Source: Fulvimarina manganoxydans
GTDB lineage: Bacteria > Pseudomonadota > Alphaproteobacteria > Rhizobiales > Rhizobiaceae
Length of the DNA: 64,000 bases
Assembly (NCBI RefSeq): GCF_900176465.1
Contig: NZ_FWXR01000006.1
Coordinates: 1-64,000, forward strand
Reading direction: 5' to 3'
Position 1 is the stretch's first letter, and each line of letters begins with the position of its first letter. Under the pieces are notes generated by a model. It was not told where the DNA came from. It ran no database searches and was given only the letters and a program-made list of their open reading frames with translations. Made by a program: the position numbers and the translations under genes. This document shows, piece after piece, positions 50,921 through 60,520 of the stretch.

Positions 50921-52738
50921 TCAAGCCGCGACAGTGCGGGAGTGTCGATAGGCGCGCCATCCCCCGAAATGCGTAATGTCTTCCGCATTTCGCGTCGCTT
51001 CATATTCGCAGATGAAGCCACTGATCGACCGTCCGTCGGAGAGCGTGATCTTGCCGATCCCGAGAGGCGCCGGAATGGCCGCCACGAAGGAGGCGAAGGC
51101 GGTCGGCGACATCGACCAGATTTCGAGCGCGATCCCTTCGCCGGAGGCGGCCGGGTCGGCGAGAAGGCCGGGCTTGGGTGGTGTCGTCGCAAGCGCGAAG
51201 AGCCGGTAATGGGGCGCAGTCCGCGCCTCTTCGACAAAAGTCGCACCGCGCGTCGTCAGTTCGTGATTGAGAGCCATGCCGGAGAGATGGGCGCCGACCA
51301 CGGCGATCTCGATCCGGCTGGGCTCGACGCCGTCCGCTGGCGAAGGGGCGGGAAGCGAGGGTGGCGCGAAGGCTCGATCGAGGCCGGAGCCGGTGCCCAC
51401 TTTTTCATGCATCGCCGAGGCGAAGGCGGCGAGCGCTTCGTCTGTGTCGCAAGGGGCGACCAACTGGACGCCGAAGGGCAATCCGGCCTCCATGAAGCCC
51501 GCCGGCACCGCGATCGCCGCGCAGCCGAAGAAATTGGCGAAATTGGTGAAGCGACCGAAGCGGGCGTTGAGTGCCAGCGGATCGGCGCGCATCGCCTCGA
51601 CGCTCTGGATGTCCGGCGATGTCGGGAGCATCAAGGCGTCGACCTTGGCCCATTCGGCTTCTGCCTCGCGGCGCAGCGCCTCCAGGCGATAGGCGCCGCG
51701 AAAGGCGTCGACGGCGCTCATCCCCTGTGCGCCCTCGATGATCGTTCGAACGGCCGGATCGATACTGTCGGGTGTTTCGGCGTGGAAGCTCTCGATCGCG
51801 GCAAGGCGTTCGGCGACCCAGGGCCCCTCGTAAAGAAGCGAGGCGGCTTCGCGGAATGGTCGATAGTCGAATTCGACGATCCGCGCGCCAAGGCTCGCCG
51901 CCCGTTCGATCGCGGTTTCATAGAGCGCTCGATAGGCCTCGTTGCCGTAGAATTCGCGCTCCTCCGCGCTCGGCACGCCGATGGTGAGGCTCGAGGGCAG
52001 GGGCGTTTCGGCAAAGCGCCGCGCATAGGCGTCGGCCGGGTCGAACCCTTCCGCGACCTGGCGTGCCGCGATCCCGTCGGCGACGCTTGCGGCAAAGACC
52101 GTAACGACGTCGATCGTCCGGCAGGCGGGGACGACGCCGCTGGTCGAGACACGGCCGGGCGACGGTTTGATGCCGACGATATTGTTGAAGGCTGCCGGCA
52201 CGCGCCCTGAACCGGCCGTGTCCGTTCCGAGCGCGAAGGCGGCAAGCCCCGCAGCGACGGCGACCGCCGATCCCGAGCTCGAACCGCCCGAGACGTAAGC
52301 CGCGTCGAAGACGCAGCGCGGCGCGCCATAGGGCGAGCGGGTGCCGTTGAGGCCGGTGGCGAACTGGTCGAGATTGGTCTTGCCGATAACGATGGCCCCG
52401 GCGGCTCTGAGCCGCGCGACCACTGTGGCATCGGTCTCGGCAAGATAAGCGAAATCCGGACAGGCGGCCGTCGTCGGCATGCCGGCGACGTCGATATTGT
52501 CTTTCACCGCGAAGGGCAGGCCCCAGAGTGGCAGGCTGGACGGATCGGGCGCTCGAGTGATCAGGGCCTCGGCCTCGGCGATCAGTTCGGCGCGGCTCAC
52601 CTTGTGGATGAAGGCCGCTGGATCGCAGCCCTCCATGCGATCGGCGATCGTGTTCATGACCTCGGCCGGCTTGGTGCCTGCATGATAAAGGGCTTTGAGG
52701 CTCGCGAAATCGAGGATGGTCGGCAGGTCGGTCATCAT
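50921..52738 (-). CDS. atzF: Allophanate hydrolase
   Basis: A 605-residue enzyme releasing two CO2 and two NH3 from allophanate. The amidase-signature domain has Lys79 (FAVKDNID), the Ser cluster at 153-155 (SGGSSSGSA) and nucleophile Ser176 (GTDTAGSGRVPA). A C-terminal domain of about 140 residues (EIAVVGAHLSGMALNHELTT, YRLFALATTPPKPGLLAD) matches AtzF rather than a simple amidase. No biotin carboxylase part is present, so it is not urea amidolyase. The start at 52738 follows GGAGAGGG; an ATG at 52762 is possible. Confidence 0.9.
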   Translation of the reverse strand: MMTDLPTILDFASLKALYHAGTKPAEVMNTIADRMEGCDPAAFIHKVSRAELIAEAEALITRAPDPSSLPLWGLPFAVKDNIDVAGMPTTAACPDFAYLAETDATVVARLRAAGAIVIGKTNLDQFATGLNGTRSPYGAPRCVFDAAYVSGGSSSGSAVAVAAGLAAFALGTDTAGSGRVPAAFNNIVGIKPSPGRVSTSGVVPACRTIDVVTVFAASVADGIAARQVAEGFDPADAYARRFAETPLPSSLTIGVPSAEEREFYGNEAYRALYETAIERAASLGARIVEFDYRPFREAASLLYEGPWVAERLAAIESFHAETPDSIDPAVRTIIEGAQGMSAVDAFRGAYRLEALRREAEAEWAKVDALMLPTSPDIQSVEAMRADPLALNARFGRFTNFANFFGCAAIAVPAGFMEAGLPFGVQLVAPCDTDEALAAFASAMHEKVGTGSGLDRAFAPPSLPAPSPADGVEPSRIEIAVVGAHLSGMALNHELTTRGATFVEEARTAPHYRLFALATTPPKPGLLADPAASGEGIALEIWSMSPTAFASFVAAIPAPLGIGKITLSDGRSISGFICEYEATRNAEDITHFGGWRAYRHSRTVAA

Positions 52739-52846
52739 TCCCTCTCCAGGGGCATTGGTCATTCTTGGTTGTTAGAGGATTGCGGCCTGACGGGGGCGGG
52801 CGCTCCGGCCTTCGGTCGCGCGAAAAGGCCCGAATGGCGCAGAGGA

Positions 52847-53197
52847 TCAGCCTTCGTCCTCGATGATCCGAACCGGCGCGGCCCAGGAAATCAACACGAC
52901 GCAGCCGGTCTCGGACCAGACGCGATGGCGTGAGCCGGCCGCGTTGATCACCACGTCGCCGGCCTTGTAGGTGCCGGCGTCGTCCGACTGGGAGCCGGAC
53001 AGGACGCAGATCGTCTCCAGGCCAGTATGTTCGTGCAGCGGCACGCGCGCGCCGGGCTCATAGCGCAGAAGCGCGAGGGCCGGCCCGTCGCCGCCATCGG
53101 AGCGATGGAGATGGGCGATCTCGACGCCCTCCCGGAAGGGCTCGAAGGTGATGCTCGAAAGGTCGAGCGTGAGGAGGCCAGGGAACAGGGCGGGCAT
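52847..53197 (-). CDS. Cupin domain protein
   Basis: A 116-residue single cupin barrel. The metal-binding motifs are EPGARVPLHEHTGLETICVL and AGDVVINAAGSRHRVWS, with the His and Glu ligands present. Small cupins of this kind are often sensors or accessory isomerases in catabolic operons. It lies six bases downstream of the second cysteine hydrolase. The specific activity is unknown. Confidence 0.8.
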   Translation of the reverse strand: MPALFPGLLTLDLSSITFEPFREGVEIAHLHRSDGGDGPALALLRYEPGARVPLHEHTGLETICVLSGSQSDDAGTYKAGDVVINAAGSRHRVWSETGCVVLISWAAPVRIIEDEG

Positions 53198-53203
53198 TGG
53201 CGG

Positions 53204-53911
53204 TCAGGCTCCCTCGGTCGTCAGCGGCATCGCGGTCTCGAGTGTCGTGCCGCCGAGCCCTTCAAGGATCGCATCGACCGGCGCAGCCCAGCCGACGATC
53301 GCCCCTTGCGCCGTCATCATGTCGATCGCGGTTTTCTTGAAATCGGGGAAGTAGCTCGCGGTCGCATCCTCCGCGATTAGGCATTCGAAGCCGCGATCAT
53401 TCGCCTCGCGCATGGTGGTCTGAACGCAGACTTCCGTCGTGACCCCGGCGAAGACGAGTTGGGATATGCCGAGACGGGCGAGGTGCTCGCCAAGGTCCGT
53501 CGCATGGAAGGCGCCCTTGCCCGGCTTATCGACGACGATTTCGCCTTCGATCGGAAACAGCTCCGGCACGATTTCGGCGCCCGGCTCGCCGGCGATCAGA
53601 ATGCGACCCATCGGCCCGTCATCGCCGATCCTGAGGCCCGGCGCCCCGCGCAGGCGCTTGGCGGGCGGGCAGTCCGACAGATCCGGCTGATGACATTCGC
53701 GCGTGTGAATGACCGGCAAGCCGGCGCTTCGGAAGCCTGCGATGAGCCGCTGTGTCGCCGGGACGATCGCCTGAAGATGGGTGACATCGTTGCCGAGACT
53801 TTCGCCGAAGCCACCGGGCTCCAGGAAATCGCGTTGCATGTCGATGACGATCAGCGCCGTGCGTCCGGGATCGAGATCGAGGTCGAAGGGTCGTGCTGGA
53901 ACGCGTCCCAT
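53204..53911 (-). CDS. Isochorismatase-family cysteine hydrolase, paralogue of BiuH
   Basis: A 235-residue alpha/beta hydrolase with the triad Asp24 (VIDMQRDF), Lys129 (DKPGKGAF) and Cys162 (VTTEVCVQT). It shares long stretches of the BiuH pattern ([30 protein letters not shown]) but lacks the N-terminal arm. A second ureido- or biuret-type amide bond in the pathway, or carboxybiuret, could be its substrate. Its start overlaps the ABC ATPase stop by one base. Confidence 0.85.
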   Translation of the reverse strand: MGRVPARPFDLDLDPGRTALIVIDMQRDFLEPGGFGESLGNDVTHLQAIVPATQRLIAGFRSAGLPVIHTRECHQPDLSDCPPAKRLRGAPGLRIGDDGPMGRILIAGEPGAEIVPELFPIEGEIVVDKPGKGAFHATDLGEHLARLGISQLVFAGVTTEVCVQTTMREANDRGFECLIAEDATASYFPDFKKTAIDMMTAQGAIVGWAAPVDAILEGLGGTTLETAMPLTTEGA

Positions 53912-55500
53912 CAGTGATGTCCTGCCATATGGGCGCCGATGCGCGTGGTATCGACCGCATCACCGCCCGCGCATTCGAAGACGATGCGCCCCTCGAACAT
54001 CACGCAGATCCGGTCCGAAAGCGCGACGATCTCGTCGAGATCTTCTGAAACGAGGAGAACCGCCGTTCCCCGGTTTCGTGCGGCGATCAGCTGGGCCCTT
54101 ATGTCCGCGACCGCGCCGAAATCGAGGCCGAAACAGGGATTGGCGGCGACAAGGAGATCGGTCTCGCCGGCAAGTTCGCGCGCCAGAACCGCCCGCTGGA
54201 CATTGCCGCCGGACAGGGTCTGGATCGGGGCCGAGGGGCCTTGCGTCTTGATCGAATAAACCTCGATCAGCTCTTGCGCGCGCTGGAGCATGCGCTTCTT
54301 GTCGAGGAGGCGGATTTTCGATCCCGAGGCGTCACGATCGAAGGTTCGGAAGGCGATGTTGTCGGAGACGCTCATGCGCCCGACACAGGCATTGCGGAGG
54401 GGCTCCTCCGGCAGGCAGCGCACCTTCATCGCCTGGGCCGTCGCGCGGCTCGCATCATAGGGCTCGCCCTTCACCCTGATCTCGCCGGAGGTTTTCTGAG
54501 CCTGACCGGAGATGAGTTCGACGAGCCGGGTCTGGCCATTGCCCGAAATGCCGGCAATGCCGACGATCTCGCCGCCATGAACCACCAGTTCCTCGATGGC
54601 GAGCGAGCCGCGCGTGCCGCTATCGCCTGATCGCACCCCCTTCAGTGCGAGCACCGGCTCGGCACTTTTCGGATTTTCGTCCCGGCCCGGCGCTTGCGTC
54701 AATTCGCGCTCGCCGATCATCAGAGCCGCCATCTCCTTCGTGGAAAGATCGGCGACGAGGCCTTCGCCCACCTTGGCGCCTTTCCGCAGAACGGTGACCC
54801 GGTCGCAAAAGGCCGTCACTTCTGAGAATTTGTGGGTGATGAGAAGGACGGCCATGCCCGTCTCGCTGGCGCGGGCTCGGAGGAACCCCAGAACCTGGCG
54901 TGCCTCCTCGGGCGTCAGAACCGATGTCGGCTCGTCGAGGACGAGGATGCGGCTCTTGAGATAAAGCTGCTTGAGGATTTCCGTCTTCTGGCGCTCGCCG
55001 GAGGACAGCCGGTCGACAGGCGTGTCGAGCGGCACTTTCAGGGGCATGGTTTCCAGAAAGGCCGAAAGGGCCTTTCGCTCTTTCGCCCAATTGACGACAC
55101 TCGGCACATCGACCCGCGACATGACGAGATTTTCAAGGACGGTCATGGCCGGGACGAGAGTGAAATGCTGATAGACCATGCCGATGCCCAGACGGCGGGC
55201 ATCGCGCGGATTGGCGATCGTCACTTCCCGATCGTCGAGGACGACGGCCCCGCCATCGGGGTGGTAATAGCCGAGCATGGATTTGACCAAGGTCGACTTT
55301 CCCGCGCCGTTTTCGCCCAGAAGCGCGTGGAACTCGCCGGCCATGAGGGCGATCGTCACATCATTGAGCGCTGTGAAAGCGCCGAAGCGCTTCGTCAGCC
55401 CGACGGCTTCGAGGATGGGGCGTTCGGCTCGGGCCTGCGACGGCGAGACCTCGCTTGCTCCAACATCGTCGAAACGCTCGGCAACAGAGACAGCGCTCAT
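53911..55500 (-). CDS. ABC transporter ATPase (BMP/nucleoside-type, two nucleotide-binding domains)
   Basis: A 529-residue fused ATPase. Domain 1 has an intact Walker [10 protein letters not shown] (62-70), the signature LSSGERQK and Walker B LVLDEPTS. Domain 2 has the degenerate GISGNGQTR, the signature LSGGNVQR and AANPCFGLD in place of Walker B, as in the sugar/BMP subfamily. It serves the two permeases and the binding protein encoded upstream in the same operon, although the catabolic genes separate them. The ATG at 55500 overlaps the amidohydrolase stop by 4 bp. Confidence 0.9.
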   Translation of the reverse strand: MSAVSVAERFDDVGASEVSPSQARAERPILEAVGLTKRFGAFTALNDVTIALMAGEFHALLGENGAGKSTLVKSMLGYYHPDGGAVVLDDREVTIANPRDARRLGIGMVYQHFTLVPAMTVLENLVMSRVDVPSVVNWAKERKALSAFLETMPLKVPLDTPVDRLSSGERQKTEILKQLYLKSRILVLDEPTSVLTPEEARQVLGFLRARASETGMAVLLITHKFSEVTAFCDRVTVLRKGAKVGEGLVADLSTKEMAALMIGERELTQAPGRDENPKSAEPVLALKGVRSGDSGTRGSLAIEELVVHGGEIVGIAGISGNGQTRLVELISGQAQKTSGEIRVKGEPYDASRATAQAMKVRCLPEEPLRNACVGRMSVSDNIAFRTFDRDASGSKIRLLDKKRMLQRAQELIEVYSIKTQGPSAPIQTLSGGNVQRAVLARELAGETDLLVAANPCFGLDFGAVADIRAQLIAARNRGTAVLLVSEDLDEIVALSDRICVMFEGRIVFECAGGDAVDTTRIGAHMAGHH

Positions 55501-56606
55501 GCGAAAACTCCTTCCTTGCGTTCTGCGATGATCGCGACCGGACCGCCGCCATTGGGACCCTGATGCTCGGCGCCGCCGGAGACGAAGATTTCGCTCGTGC
55601 CCACAAGCGAGGCGAGAACCCCGCCGACGAAGGCGCGCGCATGGCGCGTCGCCGCGATGTCGCTGTCGTCGAGCATGGTGTGACGGGCGCCGCGCAAGGA
55701 CCCCGAGCTCGACGGCTCGGCTTTGGCCAGAAGCGCGGCAAGGCGCGGCCGCTCCGCCTCGGACAGCTGTCCGTCGGCAACAAAGCCGACGCGCTTCAAG
55801 GCCGCTCGGACCGGCTCGATGTCGATCCCGTCCGCCATGACGGCATGATCGATCATCAGGGGCCCGCACCAATTTGCGCTCATGCCGAGGACGACGATCT
55901 CATGATTGAGGAGTTCGACACCCGCCGATGTGCTGGCGCGGGCGGAGAAGAGATCGAACCGGTTGCCGATTGCCGCTTCTGGAATGTCCTCGATGGACAA
56001 TTCGCCCAACGCCACAGCGACGCCGAGCGCCGATGCGCCACGCGACAGACCCATGGATTTCAGCGTGTCGCGCGTTGCGATGGACGCCCCGCGCCGGTCG
56101 GCTTCGGCCATGCGCTCGCCGGTCAGCAAGGGGCATTTGATCTGGACGAAGTGAATATCGGCCGGGTTGGCGATACCGGCATCGGCCATGGCGCGACGCA
56201 CGCCGTCCGCCACCATCTCGACCTGGTCCAGCCGGCCGATCGCTTCCGGGGTGATGTCGCCCGTCTGTGCGCTGCCGATGGCAAGGGCCGGTGAGGAACT
56301 CGGCTCAGCCGTCCCGCGCTCCAAGACGACGAGGTGCGGGGACAGCGCGCCTTCGGTTCCGCCCGACATGACATAGGCGATGCGGGAGACGGATTCCGGC
56401 TCCAGATGATCGGCGAGTGCCGATCTGAGGGCGCTGACGGCAAAGGCGCGGGTAAAATCGTTGACGCAGCCATTGCCCTCGGTCTTGCCGAGGATCGCGA
56501 CGATCCCACGCGGATCGATGTGCCCGGCCTCGATCGCCTGCCGGAGCGCCGACACGTCGTCCGGAGCCTTCGTGGCGAGCCGATGAACCCGCGCCTGACG
56601 CATCAT
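55497..56606 (-). CDS. atzD: Cyanuric acid amidohydrolase (cyanurate/barbiturase family)
   Basis: A 369-residue ring-opening enzyme with three homologous domains, each giving a Lys-Ser pair: Lys41 and Ser81, Lys157 and Ser227, Lys295 and Ser343. The hallmark C-terminal SGGAEHQGPNGGGPVAII and the N-terminal GKTEGNGCVNDFTR are present. It hydrolyses cyanuric acid to carboxybiuret, which decarboxylates to biuret. Barbiturase is the close alternative, but the adjoining biuret and allophanate hydrolases favour cyanurate. The start at 56606 overlaps the biuH stop (ATGATG). Confidence 0.88.
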   Translation of the reverse strand: MMRQARVHRLATKAPDDVSALRQAIEAGHIDPRGIVAILGKTEGNGCVNDFTRAFAVSALRSALADHLEPESVSRIAYVMSGGTEGALSPHLVVLERGTAEPSSSPALAIGSAQTGDITPEAIGRLDQVEMVADGVRRAMADAGIANPADIHFVQIKCPLLTGERMAEADRRGASIATRDTLKSMGLSRGASALGVAVALGELSIEDIPEAAIGNRFDLFSARASTSAGVELLNHEIVVLGMSANWCGPLMIDHAVMADGIDIEPVRAALKRVGFVADGQLSEAERPRLAALLAKAEPSSSGSLRGARHTMLDDSDIAATRHARAFVGGVLASLVGTSEIFVSGGAEHQGPNGGGPVAIIAERKEGVFA

Positions 56607-57328
56607 GCCAGCGCGTCCATCAGCGCGGTGCTCGTCGCGACCGCACCGAAGACGCCGCCCTGCATCTTCACCATGTCGAGGGCGGCGAGGTGGTTCTCCA
56701 TCTTGGTGGCCGCCGTGCAGTCCGACAGGATGAGGCATTCATAGCCGCGATCGTTTGCATCGCGCATGGTGGTGTGGACGCAGACATCGGTGGTGACGCC
56801 GCAAAGGACGATGTTGCGGATCCGCTTGGTCTGGAGAACGAGATCGAAATCGGTGGCCAGGAACGATCCCTTTCCCGGCTTGTCGATGATCGCCTCGCCG
56901 GCGATCGGCTGAAGCTCGGGAATGATCTCCCAGCCCGGCTCGCCGCGCACGAGAATCCGCCCGCAGGGGCCCTGGTCGCCGATGCCTGCGCCGATCCGCT
57001 GGGAGCGCCAGCGCTTGTTGGCAGGCAAGTCCGAGAGGTCCGGCTTGTGGCCCTCGCGGGTGTGGATGATGGTCAGATCCCGGGCGCGGGCGAATGCGAG
57101 GAGTTTCGCGATCGGCTCGATCGGGGCACGGGTGAGCGAGATGTCGTAGCCCATGGAATCGACGTAGCCGCCGGGCGCGCAGAAATCGACCTGCATGTCG
57201 ATGACGACGATGGCCGTGTTTTCTAGCCTCAGATCGCCGTCGAAGGGCCAGGGATAGGGATCGGACGCGATCGTTCGCCCATTCTCGACCATGGCGGCGT
57301 CGATGCGTTCATCGAGGGTTGCGGACAT
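56603..57328 (-). CDS. biuH: Biuret amidohydrolase
   Basis: A 241-residue isochorismatase-fold enzyme converting biuret to allophanate and ammonia. The triad is Asp44 (VVIDMQVDF), Lys150 (IIDKPGKGSF) and Cys183 (TTDVCVHTTMR). The substrate-specific segment REGHKPDLSDLPANKRWRSQ and the N-terminal DPYPWPFDG match the rhizobial biuret hydrolase as I remember it. The start at 57328 follows GAAGGA. Operon position between formamidase and cyanurate amidohydrolase supports the assignment. Confidence 0.9.
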   Translation of the reverse strand: MSATLDERIDAAMVENGRTIASDPYPWPFDGDLRLENTAIVVIDMQVDFCAPGGYVDSMGYDISLTRAPIEPIAKLLAFARARDLTIIHTREGHKPDLSDLPANKRWRSQRIGAGIGDQGPCGRILVRGEPGWEIIPELQPIAGEAIIDKPGKGSFLATDFDLVLQTKRIRNIVLCGVTTDVCVHTTMRDANDRGYECLILSDCTAATKMENHLAALDMVKMQGGVFGAVATSTALMDALA

Positions 57329-57434
57329 CAGCGAATTCCTTCTCGGTTCAGAGCGCATCGGGCGGGGGGCGGCGATCGACGAGGGCCGGGAGCCGTCATC
57401 CCTTTTCCGGCGTCGGGCGAGGACACCATCGTGA

Positions 57435-58451
57435 TCACTCCGCCGCGTCCTTGAAGCGCTCGCCGTAAAGGCGCGTCGGGGCCGGGAAGCCGCAAGACGT
57501 GCCGTCGGTGACCTTGACCTCTTCTTCCCATGGGAGGCGATAGGTCCCCGCGACCATGTCGTGCATGAAGCTGTAGGGGCAGTCCTTTGCCCCGCCCTTC
57601 ACCGCCACATAGCCGCGATGGCCGAGCTGGTAGATGTTGTTCTCGACGCCCCAGCCGGCCCGCGCCTCGCGCACGAGATCCGGGCGCACCTCGGCGGTGA
57701 TGATCTCGTTCGCCCGGCCCGTCGTGCCATGGGCGATGACCGTGCCGTCGAAATCGACGATCATGCCTTCGCCCATGGAATCGAAGGTGCCGTCGGTGCC
57801 GCACATGCAGACATTGGCGGTGATCATGAGATTCTGAAAGGCGTTCGCCTGATTGGTAAAGCGCCAGCTCTCACGGATCGGCGCTGTATAGCCAGCGGTC
57901 CGCAGCATGATCTCGGCGCCCTTATAGGCGCATTCGCGGGCCATTTCGGGGAACATGCCGTCATGGCAGATGATCAGAGCGAGCTTCGAGCCCTTCGGCC
58001 CGTCAATGACCGGAATGCCCTTGTCGCCCGGCTCCCAGGGCTCGACCGGCACCCAGGGGTGGAGCTTGCGATAGTTGAGGACGATCTCCCCGGTATCATC
58101 GATAACGAGGCCGGTATTGTAGGGCATGCCGCCGGGGTTGAGCTCCATGATCGAGAAGCAGCCCCAGATGGCGTTGTCGACACAGGCCTTTCGGAAGGCG
58201 GCAACCTCCGGCCCATCGACCCGGCACATGATGTCCGGATTGATGTCCATCGAAAGGCCATGCAGGGCATATTCCGGGAAGACGACCAGATCCATCGTCC
58301 CGAGATTGCGTCGCGCCTTGGCGACCATGTCGACGATCACCTGTGTCTGCGCTTCAAGGTCTTCCGGCGTCTTCACGAGCGGAAGCTGGAGCTGCACGAG
58401 GCCGATGACGACGCCGTTTTCGGATTTGTTGAGTCCGCCGAGACCGTTCAT
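57435..58451 (-). CDS. amiF: Formamidase
   Basis: A 338-residue nitrilase-superfamily enzyme hydrolysing formamide to formate and ammonia. The Glu-Lys-Cys triad is Glu60 (VVFPEYALHG), Lys129 (NYRKLHPW) and Cys162 (IICHDGMFPEM). The N-terminus MNGLGGLNKSENGVVIGLVQ is nearly diagnostic for AmiF rather than the wider amidase AmiE. It lies in the nitrogen-scavenging operon between the permease and biuH, adding another small amide to the range. Confidence 0.9.
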   Translation of the reverse strand: MNGLGGLNKSENGVVIGLVQLQLPLVKTPEDLEAQTQVIVDMVAKARRNLGTMDLVVFPEYALHGLSMDINPDIMCRVDGPEVAAFRKACVDNAIWGCFSIMELNPGGMPYNTGLVIDDTGEIVLNYRKLHPWVPVEPWEPGDKGIPVIDGPKGSKLALIICHDGMFPEMARECAYKGAEIMLRTAGYTAPIRESWRFTNQANAFQNLMITANVCMCGTDGTFDSMGEGMIVDFDGTVIAHGTTGRANEIITAEVRPDLVREARAGWGVENNIYQLGHRGYVAVKGGAKDCPYSFMHDMVAGTYRLPWEEEVKVTDGTSCGFPAPTRLYGERFKDAAE

Positions 58452-58464
58452 CTCTTAAGCTCCC

Positions 58465-59388
58465 TTATTTCGTGATGGAGAGTTCGCGCGGCGCCCCTTC
58501 GAGGGCCTTGGTGCGCGAGGAGGTGAAGAAGAGGATGAGAAGGGTCAGCACGTAAGGCGCCGCATAGAAAAGATAGTAGCCCTCGGTGACGCCGACCGAC
58601 TGGAGCGCCGGGCCGAGCGCGCCCGCCCCGCCGAAGAGGAGCGCGGCGCCGAAACAGGCGAGCGGGTTCCACCTTGCGAAGATGACGAGAGCGACGGCGA
58701 TGAGGCCCTGGCCCGACGAGATCGCCTCGTTCCAGGAGCCCGGATAATAGAGCGAGAGATAGGCACCCGCGACGCCGGCCATGAAGCCGCCGAAAGCGGT
58801 GGCGCCGATCCTGACGGGAAGGATCGGATAGCCCATGGCGCGCGCCGCATCCGCGCTGTCGCCGACCATGCGAAGGACGAGGCCGATCTTGGTGCGCTTG
58901 AAGACGAAGAGAAGCGCGATCGCGATCAGAAGACCGATGACGAAGAGCGGGCTCACCTCCAGCGCGGCTCGCACCTGCGGCACGTCGGACCAGGCCCCGA
59001 GCGGGATCGCCGGGAGCATGGGCGCGGCCGGCTGGATCAGCGGCTTGCCGAAGAAGAAGGCAAGGCCCGTTCCGAGGAGCATCAGCGCGATGCCGACGGC
59101 GATGTCGTTGACCTTGGGCAGGGAGCAGAGAAACCCGTGCAGAAGGCCGAAAAGCACGCCGAACAACCCTGCGGCGAGGACGCCGAGCCAGGGCGAGCCG
59201 GTGAGATAGGCGCCGCCATAGCCGGCCATGGCGCCGAAGACGAGGGTGCCTTCGAGGCCGAGATTGATGCGGCCCGACTTCTCCGTCACGCATTCGCCTA
59301 GGCTGACGAAGAGGAACGGGGTCGAGACCCGGAGCATGCCGCCGAGAACGGCGAGGGGAACCGCCCAGAGGCCGAGATCGGCGTTCAT
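58465..59388 (-). CDS. ABC transporter permease 2 (BMP/nucleoside-type)
   Basis: A 307-residue permease with eight to nine hydrophobic segments. The N-terminal TPFLFVSLGECVTEKSGRIN, then LGLEGTLVFGAMAGYGGAYL is the signature of the second permease of BMP-linked importers. The start is the ATG at 59388, overlapping the upstream permease stop by 4 bp; the long frame beyond it is not coding. Confidence 0.9.
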   Translation of the reverse strand: MNADLGLWAVPLAVLGGMLRVSTPFLFVSLGECVTEKSGRINLGLEGTLVFGAMAGYGGAYLTGSPWLGVLAAGLFGVLFGLLHGFLCSLPKVNDIAVGIALMLLGTGLAFFFGKPLIQPAAPMLPAIPLGAWSDVPQVRAALEVSPLFVIGLLIAIALLFVFKRTKIGLVLRMVGDSADAARAMGYPILPVRIGATAFGGFMAGVAGAYLSLYYPGSWNEAISSGQGLIAVALVIFARWNPLACFGAALLFGGAGALGPALQSVGVTEGYYLFYAAPYVLTLLILFFTSSRTKALEGAPRELSITK

Positions 59389-60509
59389 TTCGCCTCTCCC
59401 GTGGTCTTCAGGCCGAGGGCCGGGAGAAGGCGGCCCGACAGGGTTTCGGAGACGAGGATCGCCACGAAGAGAATGCCCTGGAGAACGAGGACGGTCGCAT
59501 CGGGCAGGTCCATGCGGCGCTGGACGAGTCCACCGGCAGCCCCGATGCCGCCGATGATGAGCGCCATCGGAATGATGGCGATCGGATTCTGGCGGGCGAG
59601 GAAAGCGATGAGAATGCCGGTATAGCCATAGCCGGCGATGAGGGAGGCATTCGCCGTGCCATGGATCGCCGCGACCTCGATCATGCCCGCGAGGCCGGCC
59701 GCCGCCCCGGCGGCGAAGGTGAAGGTGAGGATCAGACGGCCGACGGGAAGCCCTTGAACGGCTGCCGCCCGCGCGTTGCCACCGGCGATGCGCGCGGAAA
59801 AGCCGAAGGTCGTGCGCGACAGGACGAAGCCGGCGACGAGGCAGGCCAGAATGCCGACGACGAAGCCCCAATGGACGTCCATGCCGGGAATTTCGCCAAT
59901 GCGCAGCTGATCGGCGAGCGGCGTCGTGGAGGGCTTGTTGAGGCTTGCCGGATCGCGCAGAGGCCCTTCGACAACATGCTGCATGAAGGCGATGGCGATA
60001 TAGGCCATCAGAAGCGAGGCGATCGTCTCGTTGACGCCGCGATAATGGCGAAGCGCGCCGACCGCGCCGATCCAGACACCCCCGGCGCAAAGGCCGGCGA
60101 GCGCCATGACGGGCATGCCAATCAGGCCCGGCGCATCCGGCATGGCGGCGCCGATCGCCGCCGCCGCGAGCCCGCCGAGAACGAAGGCGCCTTCGCCGCC
60201 GATGACGACCAGGCCGAGCTGGGCGGGCAAGGCGACGCAGAGCGCGGTGAGAAGAAGGGGTGCTGCCCGCTGCATCGTGTTCTGGAGCGAGAACCAGGTT
60301 CCGAACCCGCCGCGATAGACGAGCTGATAGAACTCCACCGGCGACTTGCCGATCGCCAAGAGGAACAGGCCGAAGGCGAAAAGGCCCGCCAGAAGCGCAA
60401 GGATCGGGATCAGCACGGCTTCGAGCCGGCGGCGGGCCGACTCGCCGGCCCCTTTCGAAAGAGCCGCGCCGATCGGGGTGGGGCGGACGAAAGCCTGGGT
60501 CTCGCTCAT
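59385..60509 (-). CDS. ABC transporter permease 1 (BMP/nucleoside-type)
   Basis: A 374-residue permease with about ten membrane segments (YRGGFGTWFSLQNTMQRAAP, LLLTALCVALPAQLGLVVIG, GEGAFVLGGLAAAAIGAAMP). The pattern, with a cytoplasmic N-terminal arm and the GEGAF motif, matches the first permease of the family. It is encoded directly after the binding protein. Confidence 0.9.
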   Translation of the reverse strand: MSETQAFVRPTPIGAALSKGAGESARRRLEAVLIPILALLAGLFAFGLFLLAIGKSPVEFYQLVYRGGFGTWFSLQNTMQRAAPLLLTALCVALPAQLGLVVIGGEGAFVLGGLAAAAIGAAMPDAPGLIGMPVMALAGLCAGGVWIGAVGALRHYRGVNETIASLLMAYIAIAFMQHVVEGPLRDPASLNKPSTTPLADQLRIGEIPGMDVHWGFVVGILACLVAGFVLSRTTFGFSARIAGGNARAAAVQGLPVGRLILTFTFAAGAAAGLAGMIEVAAIHGTANASLIAGYGYTGILIAFLARQNPIAIIPMALIIGGIGAAGGLVQRRMDLPDATVLVLQGILFVAILVSETLSGRLLPALGLKTTGEAK

Positions 60510-60520
60510 GGCTTCGGCCC

